Shown: piece after piece, positions 10,579-20,992 of the stretch | How positions within the stretch are numbered: position 1 is the stretch's first letter | Layout: each line of letters starts with the position of its first letter | Assembly: GCF_001592825.1 (NCBI RefSeq) | Contig: NZ_LTZG01000021.1 | Location: 186,001 to 250,000 of the forward strand | Source: Planococcus maritimus | Lineage (GTDB): Bacteria > Bacillota > Bacilli > Bacillales_A > Planococcaceae | Length of the DNA: 64,000 nt | Direction: 5' to 3' | The notes under the pieces: generated by a model | The model's database searches: none | Seen by the model: the letters and a program-made list of their open reading frames with translations, nothing else | Told to the model about the DNA's origin: nothing | Translations under genes and position numbers: made by a program

Positions 10579-12902
10579 TGTTTAGCTCCTTCCAGCGCAA
10601 TTTCGAGCGCTTGTTCCGCTTGGCTGACGAGATGGAATTCCAATTCTTCGCGGATGGTCTCCGGAATATCGTCGAGGTCGCGTTCATTTTCTGCAGGAAC
10701 GATGATTGTCTTCAATCCTGCACGATGAGCGCTCAATGTTTTCTCTTTCAGGCCGCCAATCGGCAAGACGCGTCCGCGGAGCGTAATTTCCCCTGTCATG
10801 CCGACGTCGCGGCGCACTGGCCGCTTCGTCAGCGCCGAAACGAGCGCTGTCGCAATTGTTACACCCGCGGATGGCCCGTCTTTTGGAACGGCTCCTTCCG
10901 GCACGTGAATATGGATATCATGCGCTTCTTGGAAATTCGGATCGATGCCAAGCGATTCTGCTTGAGCACGGACAAATGACAATGCCGTTTGTGCGGACTC
11001 TTTCATGACATCGCCCAGTTTGCCTGTCAATTGTAGTTTTCCTTTACCGGCAGACAATGACACTTCGATTTGCAGAGTGTCTCCGCCGACAGCGGTGTAT
11101 GCGAGACCCGTTGCCACGCCAATTTGATTTTGCGTTTCAGCCACGCCGTAACGGAATTTTTTCTTGCCGAGATAACTCTCGACTTCTTCCGCACCGACCG
11201 TCACCTGTTCTTTTTCTTTCGAGACGATCTGTTTGGTCACTTTCCGGCATACAGAAGCAATTTGACGTTCCAATCCGCGCACACCGGCTTCACGTGTGTA
11301 ATAGCGGATCATCGAGACGAACGCGTCTTCTTGGAAATCCAATTGCTCCGGCGTTAAGCCGTGTTCTTTCAATTGTTTGGGCGCCAAATGGTTGTTGGCG
11401 ATCAATTTCTTCTCCAGTTCCGTATAGCCGGCAATCGAGATGACTTCCATGCGGTCACGCAATGGACCTGGAATCGATCCCAGGTCATTCGCTGTCGCTA
11501 TGAACAATACATTCGACAAATCATAGCTTTCTTCGATGTAATGGTCGCTGAAGGAATTGTTCTGTTCCGGATCCAGCACCTCAAGCATCGCAGACGACGG
11601 GTCGCCGCGGAAGTCGTTAGACATCTTGTCAATTTCATCTAACAAGAAGACCGGGTTAACGGTGCCGGCTTTTTTCATCCCTTGAATGATGCGTCCTGGC
11701 ATTGCCCCGACGTAGGTGCGGCGATGGCCCCGGATTTCGGATTCATCACGCACACCACCAAGTGAGATACGGACAAAATTACGGTCGAGTGAATCGGCGA
11801 TTGAGCGGGCAAGTGATGTTTTCCCGACGCCTGGAGGACCTACAAGACAAAGAATCGGCCCGCGCAGCGATTTGGTCATTTGCTGGACAGCTAAATACTC
11901 AAGCACGCGTTCTTTTACTGTTTCAAGACCATCGTGATCGCGGTTCAGCACATCTTCAGCGTAATTAATGTCCAAACGATCTTCTGTCGTTTCAGACCAT
12001 GGAATCGTTACTAGCCATTCAATATAATTGCGGATGATGCCACTTTCCGCTGCAGCTGAAGGCAATTTCTCGTAACGGTCCAATTCCTTGAACGCTGTTT
12101 TCTCGGTTGATTCAGGCATACCCGCTTCTTCGATGCGTTTTTTCAAATCAGCCACTTCTGCGCCTTTGCCGTCCTTGTCGCCTAATTCTGTTTGGATCGC
12201 TTTCATCTGTTCACGCAAATAAAACTCTTTTTGCGTTTGCTCCATCGCTTTTTTTACACGGTCGTTAATGCGTTTTTCGATATCGGCCACTTCTTGCTCG
12301 TTATGCAGTCGGCTGATCAATAACTCAAGGCGTTTCGTGACATCGAAAGTTTCGAGTACTTCCTGCTTGGCAGGCAATTTTAAGGAAAGATGCGAAGCAA
12401 TCATATCTGCTAAACGGCCCGGCTCTTCGATATCCGCTACCGTATTGAAAGTTTCAGTCGTCACTTTCTTCGAGCCTTTGCCGAAGATTTCAAATTGCTC
12501 CAGTAAAATGCGCATCAAAGCATCCTGTTCAGCATCGCGTTCAGGTTCATCAGGGAACGACGTCACTTCCACTTGCGTGAATTTGTCGCCGTCCTCGTAT
12601 TGGCCCCATTGTCCGCGTTCCAAACCTTCTACTAGCACACGAATTGTACCATTTGGCAATTTCAGCATTTGCTTCACATATGCCAAGGTACCGATTTTAT
12701 GCAAATCGTCTTTTTCTGGCTGTTCGACAGCCATGTCTTTTTGAGTCGCCAAAAAGACGATTTGGTCATCCATCATCGCTTGCTCAAGCGCTGCTACTGA
12801 ACGTTCCCGGCCTACATCTATATGCAGAACCATTGTCGGGAAGACAAGCAGTCCGCGGAGCGGCAAGAGCGGGACTTGTTTAGTCACTTTTTTCTTCGCC
12901 AT
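10575..12902 (-). CDS. lon: ATP-dependent Lon protease (LonA)
   Basis: Cytoplasmic AAA+ protease that degrades misfolded and regulatory proteins. Order: N-terminal substrate domain (about 1-200), coiled-coil helical region (200-300), AAA+ module with Walker A GPPGVGKT at 355-362 and Walker B FLLDEID near 419-425, then the protease domain with catalytic S678 (PKDGPSAG) and K721. 775 residues matches LonA. ATG follows GGAGGTG. The LonB paralogue that lies beside it in sporulating Bacillus is absent. Confidence 0.98.
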   Translation of the reverse strand: MAKKKVTKQVPLLPLRGLLVFPTMVLHIDVGRERSVAALEQAMMDDQIVFLATQKDMAVEQPEKDDLHKIGTLAYVKQMLKLPNGTIRVLVEGLERGQWGQYEDGDKFTQVEVTSFPDEPERDAEQDALMRILLEQFEIFGKGSKKVTTETFNTVADIEEPGRLADMIASHLSLKLPAKQEVLETFDVTKRLELLISRLHNEQEVADIEKRINDRVKKAMEQTQKEFYLREQMKAIQTELGDKDGKGAEVADLKKRIEEAGMPESTEKTAFKELDRYEKLPSAAAESGIIRNYIEWLVTIPWSETTEDRLDINYAEDVLNRDHDGLETVKERVLEYLAVQQMTKSLRGPILCLVGPPGVGKTSLARSIADSLDRNFVRISLGGVRDESEIRGHRRTYVGAMPGRIIQGMKKAGTVNPVFLLDEIDKMSNDFRGDPSSAMLEVLDPEQNNSFSDHYIEESYDLSNVLFIATANDLGSIPGPLRDRMEVISIAGYTELEKKLIANNHLAPKQLKEHGLTPEQLDFQEDAFVSMIRYYTREAGVRGLERQIASVCRKVTKQIVSKEKEQVTVGAEEVESYLGKKKFRYGVAETQNQIGVATGLAYTAVGGDTLQIEVSLSAGKGKLQLTGKLGDVMKESAQTALSFVRAQAESLGIDPNFQEAHDIHIHVPEGAVPKDGPSAGVTIATALVSALTKRPVRRDVGMTGEITLRGRVLPIGGLKEKTLSAHRAGLKTIIVPAENERDLDDIPETIREELEFHLVSQAEQALEIALEGAKQ

Positions 12903-12982
12903 AATTTAAGTGCACCTCCGTCAATTCTCTTTCTCTCTGTCAGTTCGCCTCCAAATACAGGAAAACTATTGCATTTTTCGTG

Positions 12983-13034
12983 AAAAAAGGGCTGACCCCC
13001 ATACGCGCGGATGTGCACGATTCAGAGTCAGCCC
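12983..13034 (-). terminator. Intrinsic terminator after clpX
   Basis: GGGCTGAC and GTCAGCCC arms around a 30-nt loop, followed by six T on the minus strand. It separates clpX from lon, so lon needs its own promoter. Confidence 0.85.
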
Positions 13035-13067
13035 GTATCATCCTATTCTTGTGCATCCACTCAAAAT

Positions 13068-14336
13068 TTAAGCAGATGTTTTTTCGTTATTGCTATCGTA
13101 CTCAGTGCCATCTTCTAGCATCAGTTTCGGCTGCGAGTTCTCCGTCACTGTTTCTTTCGTGATAATGCACTCGACGATATCTTCACGGGACGGCAAATCA
13201 TACATGACATCAAGCATGATGTTTTCGATGATTGAGCGCAATCCACGTGCGCCTGTTTTCCGCTCGATTGCGAGACGGGAAATTTCGATCAATGCATCGT
13301 GTTCGAATGTCAATGTCACGCCATCAAGTTCCATCATCTTCTGATATTGCTTGATAAGTGCATTTTTCGGCTCGGTCAGAATTTGCACAAGTGCATTTTC
13401 ATCCAATTGCTCAAGGCTTGCGAGCACTGGCAGACGGCCGATAAATTCAGGGATCAAGCCGAATTTCAACAAGTCCTCTGGAATCAATTGGCTAAGAAGC
13501 GATTTCTCATCCATTTCTTCTTTGTTCGGATCTGCGCCGAAGCCAATGATCTTATTGCCGAGACGGCGTTTGATGATTTGATCGACTCCGTCAAACGCGC
13601 CGCCTACGATGAACAAGACATTCGTCGTATCGATTTGGATGAATTCCTGATGAGGATGCTTGCGTCCGCCTTGCGGGGGAACACTCGCGGTTGTGCCTTC
13701 CAGGATTTTCAGCAAGGCTTGCTGTACGCCTTCGCCGGAAACGTCGCGTGTAATCGACGGGTTCTCGGATTTACGTGCCACTTTATCGATTTCATCGATA
13801 TAAATGATGCCTTTTTCTGCACGGTCCACGTCATAATCTGCAGCTTGAATCAATTTAAGCAAGATGTTCTCGACATCTTCCCCGACATAGCCAGCTTCAG
13901 TCAGTGAAGTTGCATCCGCAATGGCAAATGGTACATTCAGGATGCGTGCGAGTGTTTGCGCAAGCAAAGTTTTCCCGCTACCTGTTGGCCCGATCAACAC
14001 AATATTCGATTTCGAAAGTTCAACGTCATCGATTTTGCTTTGCGAATTGACCCGTTTGTAATGGTTATAAACTGCTACTGCCAAGGATTTTTTCGCCTTG
14101 TCTTGGCCGATCACATAGCCACCAAGGATATCCATGATTTCTTTTGGTTTTGGTACTTCTTTGAACTCAGTTTCTTCTTCCGTGCCGAGTTCTTCTTCTA
14201 CGATTTCTGTGCAAAGTTCGATACATTCGTCGCAAATATATACACCTGGCCCTGCGACCAGTTTACGAACCTGTTCCTGCGGCTTACCGCAAAATGAACA
14301 TTTTAAATGCTCTTTTTCATCGTTAAATTTGAACAA
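13068..14336 (-). CDS. clpX: ATP-dependent Clp protease ATP-binding subunit ClpX
   Basis: AAA+ unfoldase that feeds substrates to ClpP. The N-terminal zinc-binding domain has C13, C16, C35 and C38. Walker A GPTGSGKT is at 116-123, Walker B IIYIDEID near 180, and the sensor-2 segment [11 protein letters not shown] near 365. I start at TTG 14336, giving MFKFN as in other ClpX proteins, because AGGGGTGA is correctly spaced before it. A GTG three codons upstream overlaps that ribosome site and is less likely. The protein is 422 residues. Confidence 0.96.
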   Translation of the reverse strand: MFKFNDEKEHLKCSFCGKPQEQVRKLVAGPGVYICDECIELCTEIVEEELGTEEETEFKEVPKPKEIMDILGGYVIGQDKAKKSLAVAVYNHYKRVNSQSKIDDVELSKSNIVLIGPTGSGKTLLAQTLARILNVPFAIADATSLTEAGYVGEDVENILLKLIQAADYDVDRAEKGIIYIDEIDKVARKSENPSITRDVSGEGVQQALLKILEGTTASVPPQGGRKHPHQEFIQIDTTNVLFIVGGAFDGVDQIIKRRLGNKIIGFGADPNKEEMDEKSLLSQLIPEDLLKFGLIPEFIGRLPVLASLEQLDENALVQILTEPKNALIKQYQKMMELDGVTLTFEHDALIEISRLAIERKTGARGLRSIIENIMLDVMYDLPSREDIVECIITKETVTENSQPKLMLEDGTEYDSNNEKTSA

Positions 14337-14380
14337 TGTAGTCACCCCTATTCAAGCCATTATGTTACAAGATTATTTTG

Positions 14381-14409
14381 ATTGTATCAACTAATTAGAA
14401 CTATGCCAA
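14381..14409 (-). promoter_or_regulatory. Probable sigma-A promoter of clpX
   Basis: TTGGCA (14404-14409), 17-bp spacer, TACAAT (14381-14386) on the minus strand, about 45 bp before the start codon. A weaker TTGATA-N17-TAACAT pair overlaps it (14362-14390). No CtsR heptad was seen. Confidence 0.6.
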
Positions 14410-14500
14410 AGAAACTGCCTTTATATGTAGGAACGTGAATTAGTCAGCAGTGTCCTAACTCTGTTGTTTAGAAAACCAAACCTTTTCATCTGGTAAAATC

Positions 14501-14613
14501 GCCGTAAGACTACTACGCTTTCCTGCGGGCGAGCGCCAAGCCCCCTCAGAAGCTATACTTCTTGCGGGGTCTCCTGTCTCGCTATCCCGCGGGAGTCTCC
14601 GTAGTATTACGGC
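14501..14613. repeat. Long imperfect palindrome, family B (copy 1)
   Basis: About 113 bp. Outer arms are GCCGTAAGACTACTACG and CGTAGTATTACGGC; inner arms are CTGCGGG and CCCGCGG. It lies between clpX and tig, outside both transcripts' known signals. It shares layout and the central GGGGTCTC with 29051-29162. Probably a non-coding repeat of REP/MITE type. Confidence 0.6.
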
Positions 14614-14691
14614 TGATATAGACTCATCATAAGTATTATTCACTTATGATCTGGCATAAGCCATCCCATTTTTGTTTGCCATTATGTATAG

Positions 14692-14722
14692 AAAACAAGG
14701 TGCGGTTGCCGCACCTTGTTTT
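14692..14722 (-). terminator. Intrinsic terminator after tig
   Basis: Perfect stem AAAACAAGGTGCGG / CCGCACCTTGTTTT with a 3-nt loop, 17 nt after the tig stop. Confidence 0.9.
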
Positions 14723-14739
14723 ATTGGAAATCTTATGTG

Positions 14740-16041
14740 TTATTCTGCAGCTTTTGCGTCAGAAATTTTAGCGTTCTCTACAAGGAACTCAACCGTGTTT
14801 TGCATACGGATGTCGTTCTCAAGCATTTCAGTGCCGCCTAGAGCTGTTTTGATTTGTTCAGCGTCCATGTTGAATTGGCCAGCCATTTTCTCAAGCTCTT
14901 TGTCGATGTCTTCAGAAGTGACTTCCATGTTTTCCGCTTTCGCGATCGCTTCAAGCGTCAATGATACGCGTACACGTGTTTCAGCGTCAGCAGTCATTTG
15001 CTCGCGAAGTGCATCTTCGTCTTGGCCTGAGAACTGGAAGTACAATTCCTTGTTCATGCCTTGTTGGCTTAGGCGTTGCTCGAAGTCTTGCATCATGCGG
15101 TCGATTTCAGAATCGATCATTGCTTGTGGGATTTCGACTGTTGCGTTTTCTGCCGCTTTTTGCACAAGCTGGTCGCGCATTTGCGTCTCAGAAGCGTTTT
15201 CTTTCTCCGCTTTCAAGTTTTCTTTCATTTTCGTGCGAAGCGCATCAAGGCCTTCGACTTCTTCGTCAAGCTCTTTTGCGAACTCGTCGTTTAGTTCAGG
15301 CAATTCTTTTGCTTTCACTTCGTTTACCGTTACTTTGAACGTTGCTGATTTTCCAGCAAGCTCTTCAGCGTGGTACTCTTCAGGGAAAGTGACTTCAACG
15401 TCTTTTTGCTCGCCTGTTTTAGCGCCGACCAATTGCTCTTCGAAGCCTGGGATGAATGAGTTTGAACCGATTTCTAGGGAGTAGTCATTGCCTGCTCCGC
15501 CTTCAAACGCTTCGCCGTCTACAAATCCTTCGAAGTCGATAACAGCTGTATCGCCGTTTTCAACTTGTCCGTCTTCTTTAACAGTCAATTCAGCCATACG
15601 TTCTTGGCTTTCTTTCAATTGAGCTTCGATTTCTTCATCCGTCACGTTAGTGTCTTCTTTAGAAACTTCAAGCCCTTTGTATTCGCCAAGTTCTACTTCA
15701 GGTTTCACGATTACTTTAGCAGTGAAAACCAATGGCTCGTTCTTTTCCAATTTTTCGATGTCGATTTCAGGGCGGTCAACCGGGTTGATGCCTGCTTCTT
15801 CGACTGCGTTTGCGTAAGCATCAGGCAGGATGAAATCAAGTGCATCCTGATAAAGAGATTCTACACCGAAACGTTTTTCGAACATTTGGCGTGGCATTTT
15901 CCCTTTACGGAATCCTGGTACGTTAATTTCTTTAACGACTTTTTTGAACGCTTTATCAAGCGCGCCGTTTACTTCTTCAGCCGGTACTTCTACTGTAAGA
16001 ACTCCGACATTACCTTCTTGTTTTTCCCATTTTGCTGACAT
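14740..16041 (-). CDS. tig: Trigger factor (ribosome-associated chaperone and prolyl isomerase)
   Basis: Binds the ribosome exit tunnel and shields nascent chains. Order: ribosome-binding domain with the GFRKGKMPR signature near residue 43-51, an FKBP-type PPIase domain at about 160-245 ([14 protein letters not shown]), then the helical C-terminal arms. I chose ATG 16041, which is preceded by TTGGAGGGC and gives MSAKWEKQ and 433 residues. The open frame continues 23 codons upstream with no ribosome site and runs into the promoter. Confidence 0.97.
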   Translation of the reverse strand: MSAKWEKQEGNVGVLTVEVPAEEVNGALDKAFKKVVKEINVPGFRKGKMPRQMFEKRFGVESLYQDALDFILPDAYANAVEEAGINPVDRPEIDIEKLEKNEPLVFTAKVIVKPEVELGEYKGLEVSKEDTNVTDEEIEAQLKESQERMAELTVKEDGQVENGDTAVIDFEGFVDGEAFEGGAGNDYSLEIGSNSFIPGFEEQLVGAKTGEQKDVEVTFPEEYHAEELAGKSATFKVTVNEVKAKELPELNDEFAKELDEEVEGLDALRTKMKENLKAEKENASETQMRDQLVQKAAENATVEIPQAMIDSEIDRMMQDFEQRLSQQGMNKELYFQFSGQDEDALREQMTADAETRVRVSLTLEAIAKAENMEVTSEDIDKELEKMAGQFNMDAEQIKTALGGTEMLENDIRMQNTVEFLVENAKISDAKAAE

Positions 16042-16110
16042 ATATAAGCCCTCCAAACAATTTTTTACAAAGTCATGTACGATATTTGTACGATTTTTGA
16101 CAACCTCCAC

Positions 16111-16138
16111 ATTATATCATACATGTGAGCAGGTTCAA
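16111..16138 (-). promoter_or_regulatory. Probable sigma-A promoter of tig
   Basis: TTGAAC, 16-bp spacer, TATAAT (16111-16116) with an extended TGA before the -10. It lies between the ysoA stop and tig, about 70 bp before the tig start. Confidence 0.6.
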
Positions 16139-16144
16139 CTATTT

Positions 16145-17125
16145 CTATCCATTGCGCAATTCTATGTATGTTTCGGCCTGCATGAGCCACTCCAACAATT
16201 TCGGATCGGCTTTTGCTTCCGCTTCTCCGCTAAACAAACTATCGAGGTAGGCGTGATAGGCTTCAGCGATTTCTGCTTCCTCAAACTCTTCCCAAAAAAA
16301 CGGATACAACAGATAGATGTGGCGGTCGACCAATTCCATCGCCATCTGTAGTTTGGCTGGTTCTTTCTCCAACGCCTCTTCTAAACGCTTGCGAATCCCA
16401 AGAAGCCGTGCGTCTTTTAGAGGCTCAGGCAGCTCTTCAATCGATAGTTCTTTAGCATAATGAAATTTACTAACGCGCACCGTTCCGCTGATTTGCTGTT
16501 CTCGGAGCATGAGAAGCAAATAGGATTTCGCCACCCAGTCCACTTCCGGATGACCGATCAGCTTAATTAACTGCTTTTTCATTGCACCGTAAGCTTCTTT
16601 TGGCAATTCGGTCACGCGTTGTTCTTGTTCAGATGCGCTGAGCGACAAAAACTGCTCCAGACTGAACTGACCTGTTTCTTTTTGTGCAGTAGCTGCGCTT
16701 TCGGCAATCCGTTCGTTCAGGTCGCGGAGTTGATGGAATTGCTCCAAGCGTTCTTTCGGCAAAATATTTTCTTCGATAAGTACCTCGATCATCTTCTCGG
16801 CTTCTTCGAATTCTTTCACTTGCATTAAAATACTTATGTATAGCTCCATCGTCTCCAAATAATGGATCGGGCCAATGCGCAGCAATTCCTGCACCACTTC
16901 AAGCGCTTCTTCGAATTCAGTTAGCTCATACAAGCTATATGCGTATCCGCCAAGCGCTGCAGCATGTTCCGGCTCGTAAACAAGCACTTGGTGTAATTTA
17001 TCGCGCGCCTCAGCATATTGCTCATTCTTTAAACTGGTCATCCCTTCCGATAAAAGCCGTGTGACCGTTGTCGGAAAAACAATAACATTGCCCTTACGCT
17101 TCAAATCCCCAAATTTCTTCCGCAT
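16145..17125 (-). CDS. ysoA: TPR-repeat protein, YsoA-like
   Basis: A 326-residue soluble protein with tetratricopeptide-like helices at about 25-130, including EQYAEARDKLHQVL and TEFEEALEVVQELL. The C-terminal half is helical with no motif I recognise. The place upstream of tig matches ysoA of B. subtilis, a TPR protein of unknown role. I chose ATG 17125 because AGAGGTGGTAGG precedes it; the frame continues 51 codons upstream through a hairpin and is not used. Function unknown; TPRs suggest protein-protein contacts. Confidence 0.85.
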   Translation of the reverse strand: MRKKFGDLKRKGNVIVFPTTVTRLLSEGMTSLKNEQYAEARDKLHQVLVYEPEHAAALGGYAYSLYELTEFEEALEVVQELLRIGPIHYLETMELYISILMQVKEFEEAEKMIEVLIEENILPKERLEQFHQLRDLNERIAESAATAQKETGQFSLEQFLSLSASEQEQRVTELPKEAYGAMKKQLIKLIGHPEVDWVAKSYLLLMLREQQISGTVRVSKFHYAKELSIEELPEPLKDARLLGIRKRLEEALEKEPAKLQMAMELVDRHIYLLYPFFWEEFEEAEIAEAYHAYLDSLFSGEAEAKADPKLLEWLMQAETYIELRNG

Positions 17126-17182
17126 CCTACCACCTCTTTGTCCATTCATCATACCATAGGGAAATACGCTGTGAAAACGAAA

Positions 17183-17204
17183 GCCGGCGCTCTGATGCGC
17201 CAGC
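17183..17204 (-). terminator. GC-rich hairpin in the ysoA 5' region
   Basis: GCTGGCGC-ATCAGA-GCGCCGGC followed by TTTCGTTTTC on the minus strand, 58 bp before the ysoA start. It could be a weak terminator or attenuator. The better terminator of the upstream gene is at 17283-17308. Confidence 0.4.
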
Positions 17205-17282
17205 CTCCGTGCGGATCTTCTCCGTTTCTTAAAGCTTTTCAATAGTGTATCACTTAGAGCCTGTGCGTTCATCTGCAAAATT

Positions 17283-17308
17283 AAAAAAACCGCCCTCTTG
17301 TTTGGGCG
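17283..17308 (-). terminator. Intrinsic terminator after the DUF218 gene
   Basis: CGCCC / GGGCG stem followed by GTTTTTTT on the minus strand, a few bases after the stop codon. Confidence 0.75.
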
Positions 17309-17314
17309 ATTTTT

Positions 17315-17911
17315 CTAGATGACTGCATGCATTGCAACATAAGCCATGTAACAAACGACTTCACGCGCAAAGAATGGTGCGATATTTGTAACTCCTGTGA
17401 ACTCAGTCGACGGTGTCGGTGATGTGTGGGCATCAATTCCGGCATGTTCAGCCATAAGCAACGCCCGTTTCATATGCAAGGGGTCACTGACAACCAGAAA
17501 ACTCGACAAGCCATTGTCTTCCGCTATTTCACCAGCGAAAAGAAAGTTCTCTTCGGTGACGAGCGATCGGGTTTCGATCAAAATATCTTCTTCAGGGACA
17601 TGGTGGCGGATCGCAAAATCCCGGCTCACTACCGACTCGGCTATCTCCGCTCCGTCCGTCATGCCTCCTGTAAATATAATTTTCTTCACATAACCTGCTT
17701 CATACAAGTCGATCGCATGACGTATGCGTTGCTCCAGCACCGGCGAAGGCTCGTTGCCGATGACTTTTGTGCCTAACACGATTGCTGCATCGGCTTCGAT
17801 CAATTCTGATTCGCTAGCGTACGTCCAAATGCTCGTTGCCGTCGCCGCAATCAATATCGTTTGTATTAGTGATAGCACAAGTAAAATCCGCTTCCAATTG
17901 TTTCTGAACAC
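17315..17911 (-). CDS. DUF218 (YdcF/SanA-like) membrane-anchored protein
   Basis: A 198-residue protein with one N-terminal membrane segment (about residues 8-30) and an extracytoplasmic DUF218 domain: AAIVLGTKV near 43, the YEAGYVKKIIFTGG segment near 70-83, and LVVSDPLHMKRA near 140. The family is related to SanA and YdcF and is linked to the cell envelope, but its reaction is unknown. The start is GTG with AGGTGG upstream. It appears to be transcribed alone: a terminator follows it and the tRNA-Arg lies upstream. Confidence 0.8.
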   Translation of the reverse strand: MFRNNWKRILLVLSLIQTILIAATATSIWTYASESELIEADAAIVLGTKVIGNEPSPVLEQRIRHAIDLYEAGYVKKIIFTGGMTDGAEIAESVVSRDFAIRHHVPEEDILIETRSLVTEENFLFAGEIAEDNGLSSFLVVSDPLHMKRALLMAEHAGIDAHTSPTPSTEFTGVTNIAPFFAREVVCYMAYVAMHAVI

Positions 17912-18032
17912 GTATGATTTCCACCTTTAGGTCTGTTTTTTCTCTATCTTTTTCCATTATACGATATGGCGCGCAAATAAACAGTGAAAAATCAAATGTC
18001 CATCATTTCTTCACAATCAGTTTCTGACAATA

Positions 18033-18070
18033 AAAAAACCTTGCTTTCCCGATTGGGGAAAACAAGGTTT
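18033..18070 (-). terminator. Intrinsic terminator after tRNA-Arg
   Basis: AACCTTGTTTTCCCC and GGGAAAGCAAGGTT arms followed by seven T on the minus strand, immediately after the tRNA 3' end. Confidence 0.85.
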
Positions 18071-18075
18071 TAGGA

Positions 18076-18149
<74 letters not shown>

Positions 18150-18176
18150 ATGACTTCCTCACGAAAGACAATTTTA

Positions 18177-18205
18177 ATTATAGAAATCATCTGAGGAAAA
18201 GTCAA
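18177..18205 (-). promoter_or_regulatory. Sigma-A promoter of tRNA-Arg
   Basis: TTGACT (18200-18205), 17-bp spacer, TATAAT (18177-18182) on the minus strand, about 28 bp before the tRNA 5' end. Close to consensus, as expected for a stable RNA. It lies between the rdgB stop and the tRNA. Confidence 0.75.
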
Positions 18206-18232
18206 TACTATTTCAAAAAAATATTTAATTTC

Positions 18233-18829
18233 TTATTTCAGCCATTCAGGCATCGCCTGTTTGAGCTTGTTCAAAGCTTGTCCACGGTGGGAGATAGCGG
18301 CTTTTTCTGCAGGTTCAAGTTCAGCCATGGCACGCTCTTGTGCAGGAACGTAGAAAATCGGGTCGTAGCCAAAACCGTGTTCGCCTCTGCGCAAACGCAG
18401 GATCTCGCCTTCACACGCACCAGCGAATGTTTGTGTTTGTTCTCCGGGCGCCGCAACCGCTAAGACGCAGCGAAAGCGTGCTGTACGCTCGCCATCGGGT
18501 ACATCAGACAGCTTCTCCAGCACTTTATCAATATTGGCCTCGTCGCTTTTGTCGCCTCCTGCATAGCGTGCAGAATAGACCCCTGGCTCTCCGCCTAATG
18601 CATCAATTTCGAGCCCGCTATCATCAGCAATGACCGGAATGCCGAGTTCCTTGGCAACGCCTTCCGCTTTTAAGATAGCGTTGGCTTCAAAGGTCGTGCC
18701 GGTTTCCTCAATATCGAGGTCTTTTGCGACGTCTCGCAAGGTCAATACTTCATACCCCAGTGGAGACAGCAAAGTTTCGAAGTCTTTTGCTTTTCCTTTG
18801 TTCTGTGTTGCAATGACGATCTTCTTCAT
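18233..18829 (-). CDS. rdgB: XTP/dITP pyrophosphatase (RdgB/HAM1 family)
   Basis: House-cleaning nucleotidase that hydrolyses non-canonical purine triphosphates (dITP, XTP) before they enter DNA. The start [13 protein letters not shown] carries the substrate-binding T-x-N-x-x-K motif at residues 7-12. The metal-binding ADDSGLEID is near 68-76 and the [10 protein letters not shown] segment is near the end. 198 residues is typical. ATG overlaps the rph stop as ATGA, so the two are coupled, as in other Bacilli (rph-ysnA). Confidence 0.95.
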   Translation of the reverse strand: MKKIVIATQNKGKAKDFETLLSPLGYEVLTLRDVAKDLDIEETGTTFEANAILKAEGVAKELGIPVIADDSGLEIDALGGEPGVYSARYAGGDKSDEANIDKVLEKLSDVPDGERTARFRCVLAVAAPGEQTQTFAGACEGEILRLRRGEHGFGYDPIFYVPAQERAMAELEPAEKAAISHRGQALNKLKQAMPEWLK

Positions 18830-19575
18830 AGCGTGGATTCCACCTTTTCGCCGATCCGCGAAGACAATTCACCAATCGCCGATTTCTGGATTTGAATCAA
18901 TTGCTGGATGCCCGCTTCACCGAGATCAAGCATTTCATTCAATTCTTTGCGGCTGAAGGTCGCTTCTTCACCCGTTCCTTGCATCTCGACAAATTCACCG
19001 GACCCTGTCATGACCAAGTTCATGTCGACGTCTGCAGTTGAATCCTCTTCATAGTTCAAGTCCAAGATGGCTTGCTTGTCGCTGTTGATGCCAACGCTTG
19101 TCGCTGCCAAATAATCCGTCACCGGGAATACCGGCACATCCAATTTGCCAAGCGCGATGGTCATGGCGATGAAAGCACCGGTTATGGAAGCTGTGCGTGT
19201 TCCGCCATCTGCCTGGATGACATCGCAGTCGATCCATAGCGTGCGTTCACCGATCTTTTCTAGATCCACGACAGCGCGTAAAGACCGGCCGATCAGGCGT
19301 TGGATTTCCATCGTACGGCCGCCGAGCTTGCCGCGTGTCGCTTCACGCTGATTGCGGCTGTTGGTGGCGCGTGGCAGCATGGAATACTCCGCCGTGACCC
19401 ATCCTTTGCCTTGCCCTCTCAAAAAGCCCGGAACGCGCGATTCAATGGTCGCCGTGCAAATAACCTTGGTTTGGCCGACTGTAATCAAGACCGAGCCCTC
19501 GGGGTGGATCAAATAATCCGTTTCCACTTCTATTGGACGCAGTTCGTTTGCTTGTCTATTATCAATTCTCATCAT
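18826..19575 (-). CDS. rph: Ribonuclease PH
   Basis: Phosphorolytic 3'-5' exoribonuclease that trims tRNA 3' ends. Visible signatures: [21 protein letters not shown] near 70-90 (read in parts), the phosphate-binding R in [19 protein letters not shown] near 110, and [17 protein letters not shown] near 130. 249 residues. Two consecutive ATG codons exist; the first has better spacing to GGAGG. The gerM gene that separates murI and rph in B. subtilis is absent. Confidence 0.97.
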   Translation of the reverse strand: MMRIDNRQANELRPIEVETDYLIHPEGSVLITVGQTKVICTATIESRVPGFLRGQGKGWVTAEYSMLPRATNSRNQREATRGKLGGRTMEIQRLIGRSLRAVVDLEKIGERTLWIDCDVIQADGGTRTASITGAFIAMTIALGKLDVPVFPVTDYLAATSVGINSDKQAILDLNYEEDSTADVDMNLVMTGSGEFVEMQGTGEEATFSRKELNEMLDLGEAGIQQLIQIQKSAIGELSSRIGEKVESTL

Positions 19576-19630
19576 TAGTGAATCCTCCTCATGTACTCAA
19601 AAAATCTTACCATAATTCTTCTTTGACGAC

Positions 19631-19660
19631 AAAAACCCAGAGGCTATGCCGTCAGGGTTT
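19631..19660 (-). terminator. Intrinsic terminator overlapping the murI stop codon
   Basis: AAACCC/GGGTTT outer stem with inner GGC-ATA-GCC and a T run on the minus strand. The 5' arm contains the last codons of murI (stop at 19652-19654). Confidence 0.7.
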
Positions 19661-20461
19661 CGGGAACTGGATCGAATGGATGCACGGATTTTCAATGGCG
19701 AGCCATTTCTTGATAATCGTGCGGAAAATCGCTGTCGAACCGGATGTATAAAACTGATGGACAGGTGGTTTGCGGCGATCCGCAAATTTGTCCGCGAAAC
19801 TCAAATGACGAGCTACATCTTTCGCAGTTTCCTGCGCTGATGACAAAACCGTCACCGTACTGCCAAGCTCTTGTTCAATAAAGCCTTGCAATAATGGATA
19901 ATGGGTGCAGCCAAGGATAGCGGTATCGAACTCCTTTGATTTAATCGCCGATAAAGTCTCCGCTACCATGCGGCGGGCAAACTCCCCTTCATACTCATCA
20001 CTTTCCACAAGTGGAACAAAACGTGGACATGCCAATTGGATGACGTCAGACGCAGAAACGAGCGACTTGATCGCTTTTTCATATGCCCCACTTTTAACGG
20101 TCCCGGAAGTGCCGAGAACCGCAATTTTTTTCGTCGAAGAGGACTTGATCGCTGCACGCGCTCCCGGAAAAATGACGCCGATGACTGGAATCGGCAATTT
20201 TTTTTGCAAGGAATTGAGCGCTGCAGCGGTCGCGGTGTTGCACGCGATGACGAGCATTTTAATATTCATTTTCATGAGCGCTTCTGCCATTTGCCACGTA
20301 TAGCGCCGAACTTCCGCAAGAGGGCGCGGGCCATACGGGCAGCGGGCATTATCGCCGATGTAACAAATTTTCTCATTAGGTAGAAGTTTCATGATTTCTT
20401 TGGCGACGGTTAACCCGCCGACGCCTGAATCAATTACTCCGATTGGCGCATTCGATGTCAT
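19652..20461 (-). CDS. murI: Glutamate racemase
   Basis: Makes D-glutamate for peptidoglycan. The two catalytic cysteines are C74 in IACNTATA and C185 in LGCTHYPL. The substrate motif IGVIDSGVGGLTV opens the protein. 269 residues is normal. It follows the MarR gene by 10 bp and ends in a terminator, so the operon is probably marR-murI. This is racE in B. subtilis naming. Confidence 0.97.
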   Translation of the reverse strand: MTSNAPIGVIDSGVGGLTVAKEIMKLLPNEKICYIGDNARCPYGPRPLAEVRRYTWQMAEALMKMNIKMLVIACNTATAAALNSLQKKLPIPVIGVIFPGARAAIKSSSTKKIAVLGTSGTVKSGAYEKAIKSLVSASDVIQLACPRFVPLVESDEYEGEFARRMVAETLSAIKSKEFDTAILGCTHYPLLQGFIEQELGSTVTVLSSAQETAKDVARHLSFADKFADRRKPPVHQFYTSGSTAIFRTIIKKWLAIENPCIHSIQFPKP

Positions 20462-20471
20462 AGCCCCGCTC

Positions 20472-20924
20472 CTATTTCATGTTGATATGCATTTTCTCCA
20501 ACAAACTCGAAAATTGCTCGACTTCTTCTTCACTGAAGTCATCCAGCACTGCTTCTAAATATTCTTGGCGCTTCTTGATTACTTCTTCGATAATCCGTTC
20601 GCCTTCTTTTAATAACTTAATACGTACGACGCGGCGATCTTGTTCCTCGCGAATGCGTACGACCAAGTCATTTTTCTCCATTCGATCGACCAAATCAGTC
20701 GTGGTGCTGAACGCCAGAAACATTTTGTTCGACAAATCGCCGATGGTCATATCGCCGTGCTCGAATAGCCATTGCAATGCCACAAATTGTGGCGGCGTGA
20801 TGGTATACGAATTGAGGATTTCACGGCCTTTTTGCTTGATGATTCCTGATATATAACGCAATTCCTTTTCCATAAATGCCACATGCTCTAAATCGTGGCG
20901 ATGGTTTAAGTTGTCTTCGGTCAT
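20472..20924 (-). CDS. ysmB: MarR-family transcriptional regulator, YsmB-like
   Basis: A 150-residue winged-helix protein. Helix 3-4 and recognition region run MTIGDLSNKMFLAFSTTTD-type sequence near residues 58-78, followed by the wing REEQDRRVVRIKLLKEG near 92-108, which holds the DxR signature of MarR proteins. Ligand and targets are unknown. It is in the ysmB position upstream of racE. The germination regulator gene gerE, which lies between ysmA and ysmB in B. subtilis, is missing here. Confidence 0.88.
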   Translation of the reverse strand: MTEDNLNHRHDLEHVAFMEKELRYISGIIKQKGREILNSYTITPPQFVALQWLFEHGDMTIGDLSNKMFLAFSTTTDLVDRMEKNDLVVRIREEQDRRVVRIKLLKEGERIIEEVIKKRQEYLEAVLDDFSEEEVEQFSSLLEKMHINMK

Positions 20925-20992
20925 TGGCTTGGCTCACTCCCTAGCTACTGGTATTTGTTTCATCGTAAAGTTTTTGAAGCCGTCAGGCACGG

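Noticed and set aside
13299-13907. 202-residue plus-strand open frame within clpX
   Set aside because: Shadow of clpX, which is complete and well conserved on the other strand.
14672-15484. 270-residue plus-strand open frame
   Set aside because: It lies antisense to tig, is dominated by Ser, Phe and Cys as expected from the reverse of a Glu/Lys-rich gene, and has no ribosome site or family motif.
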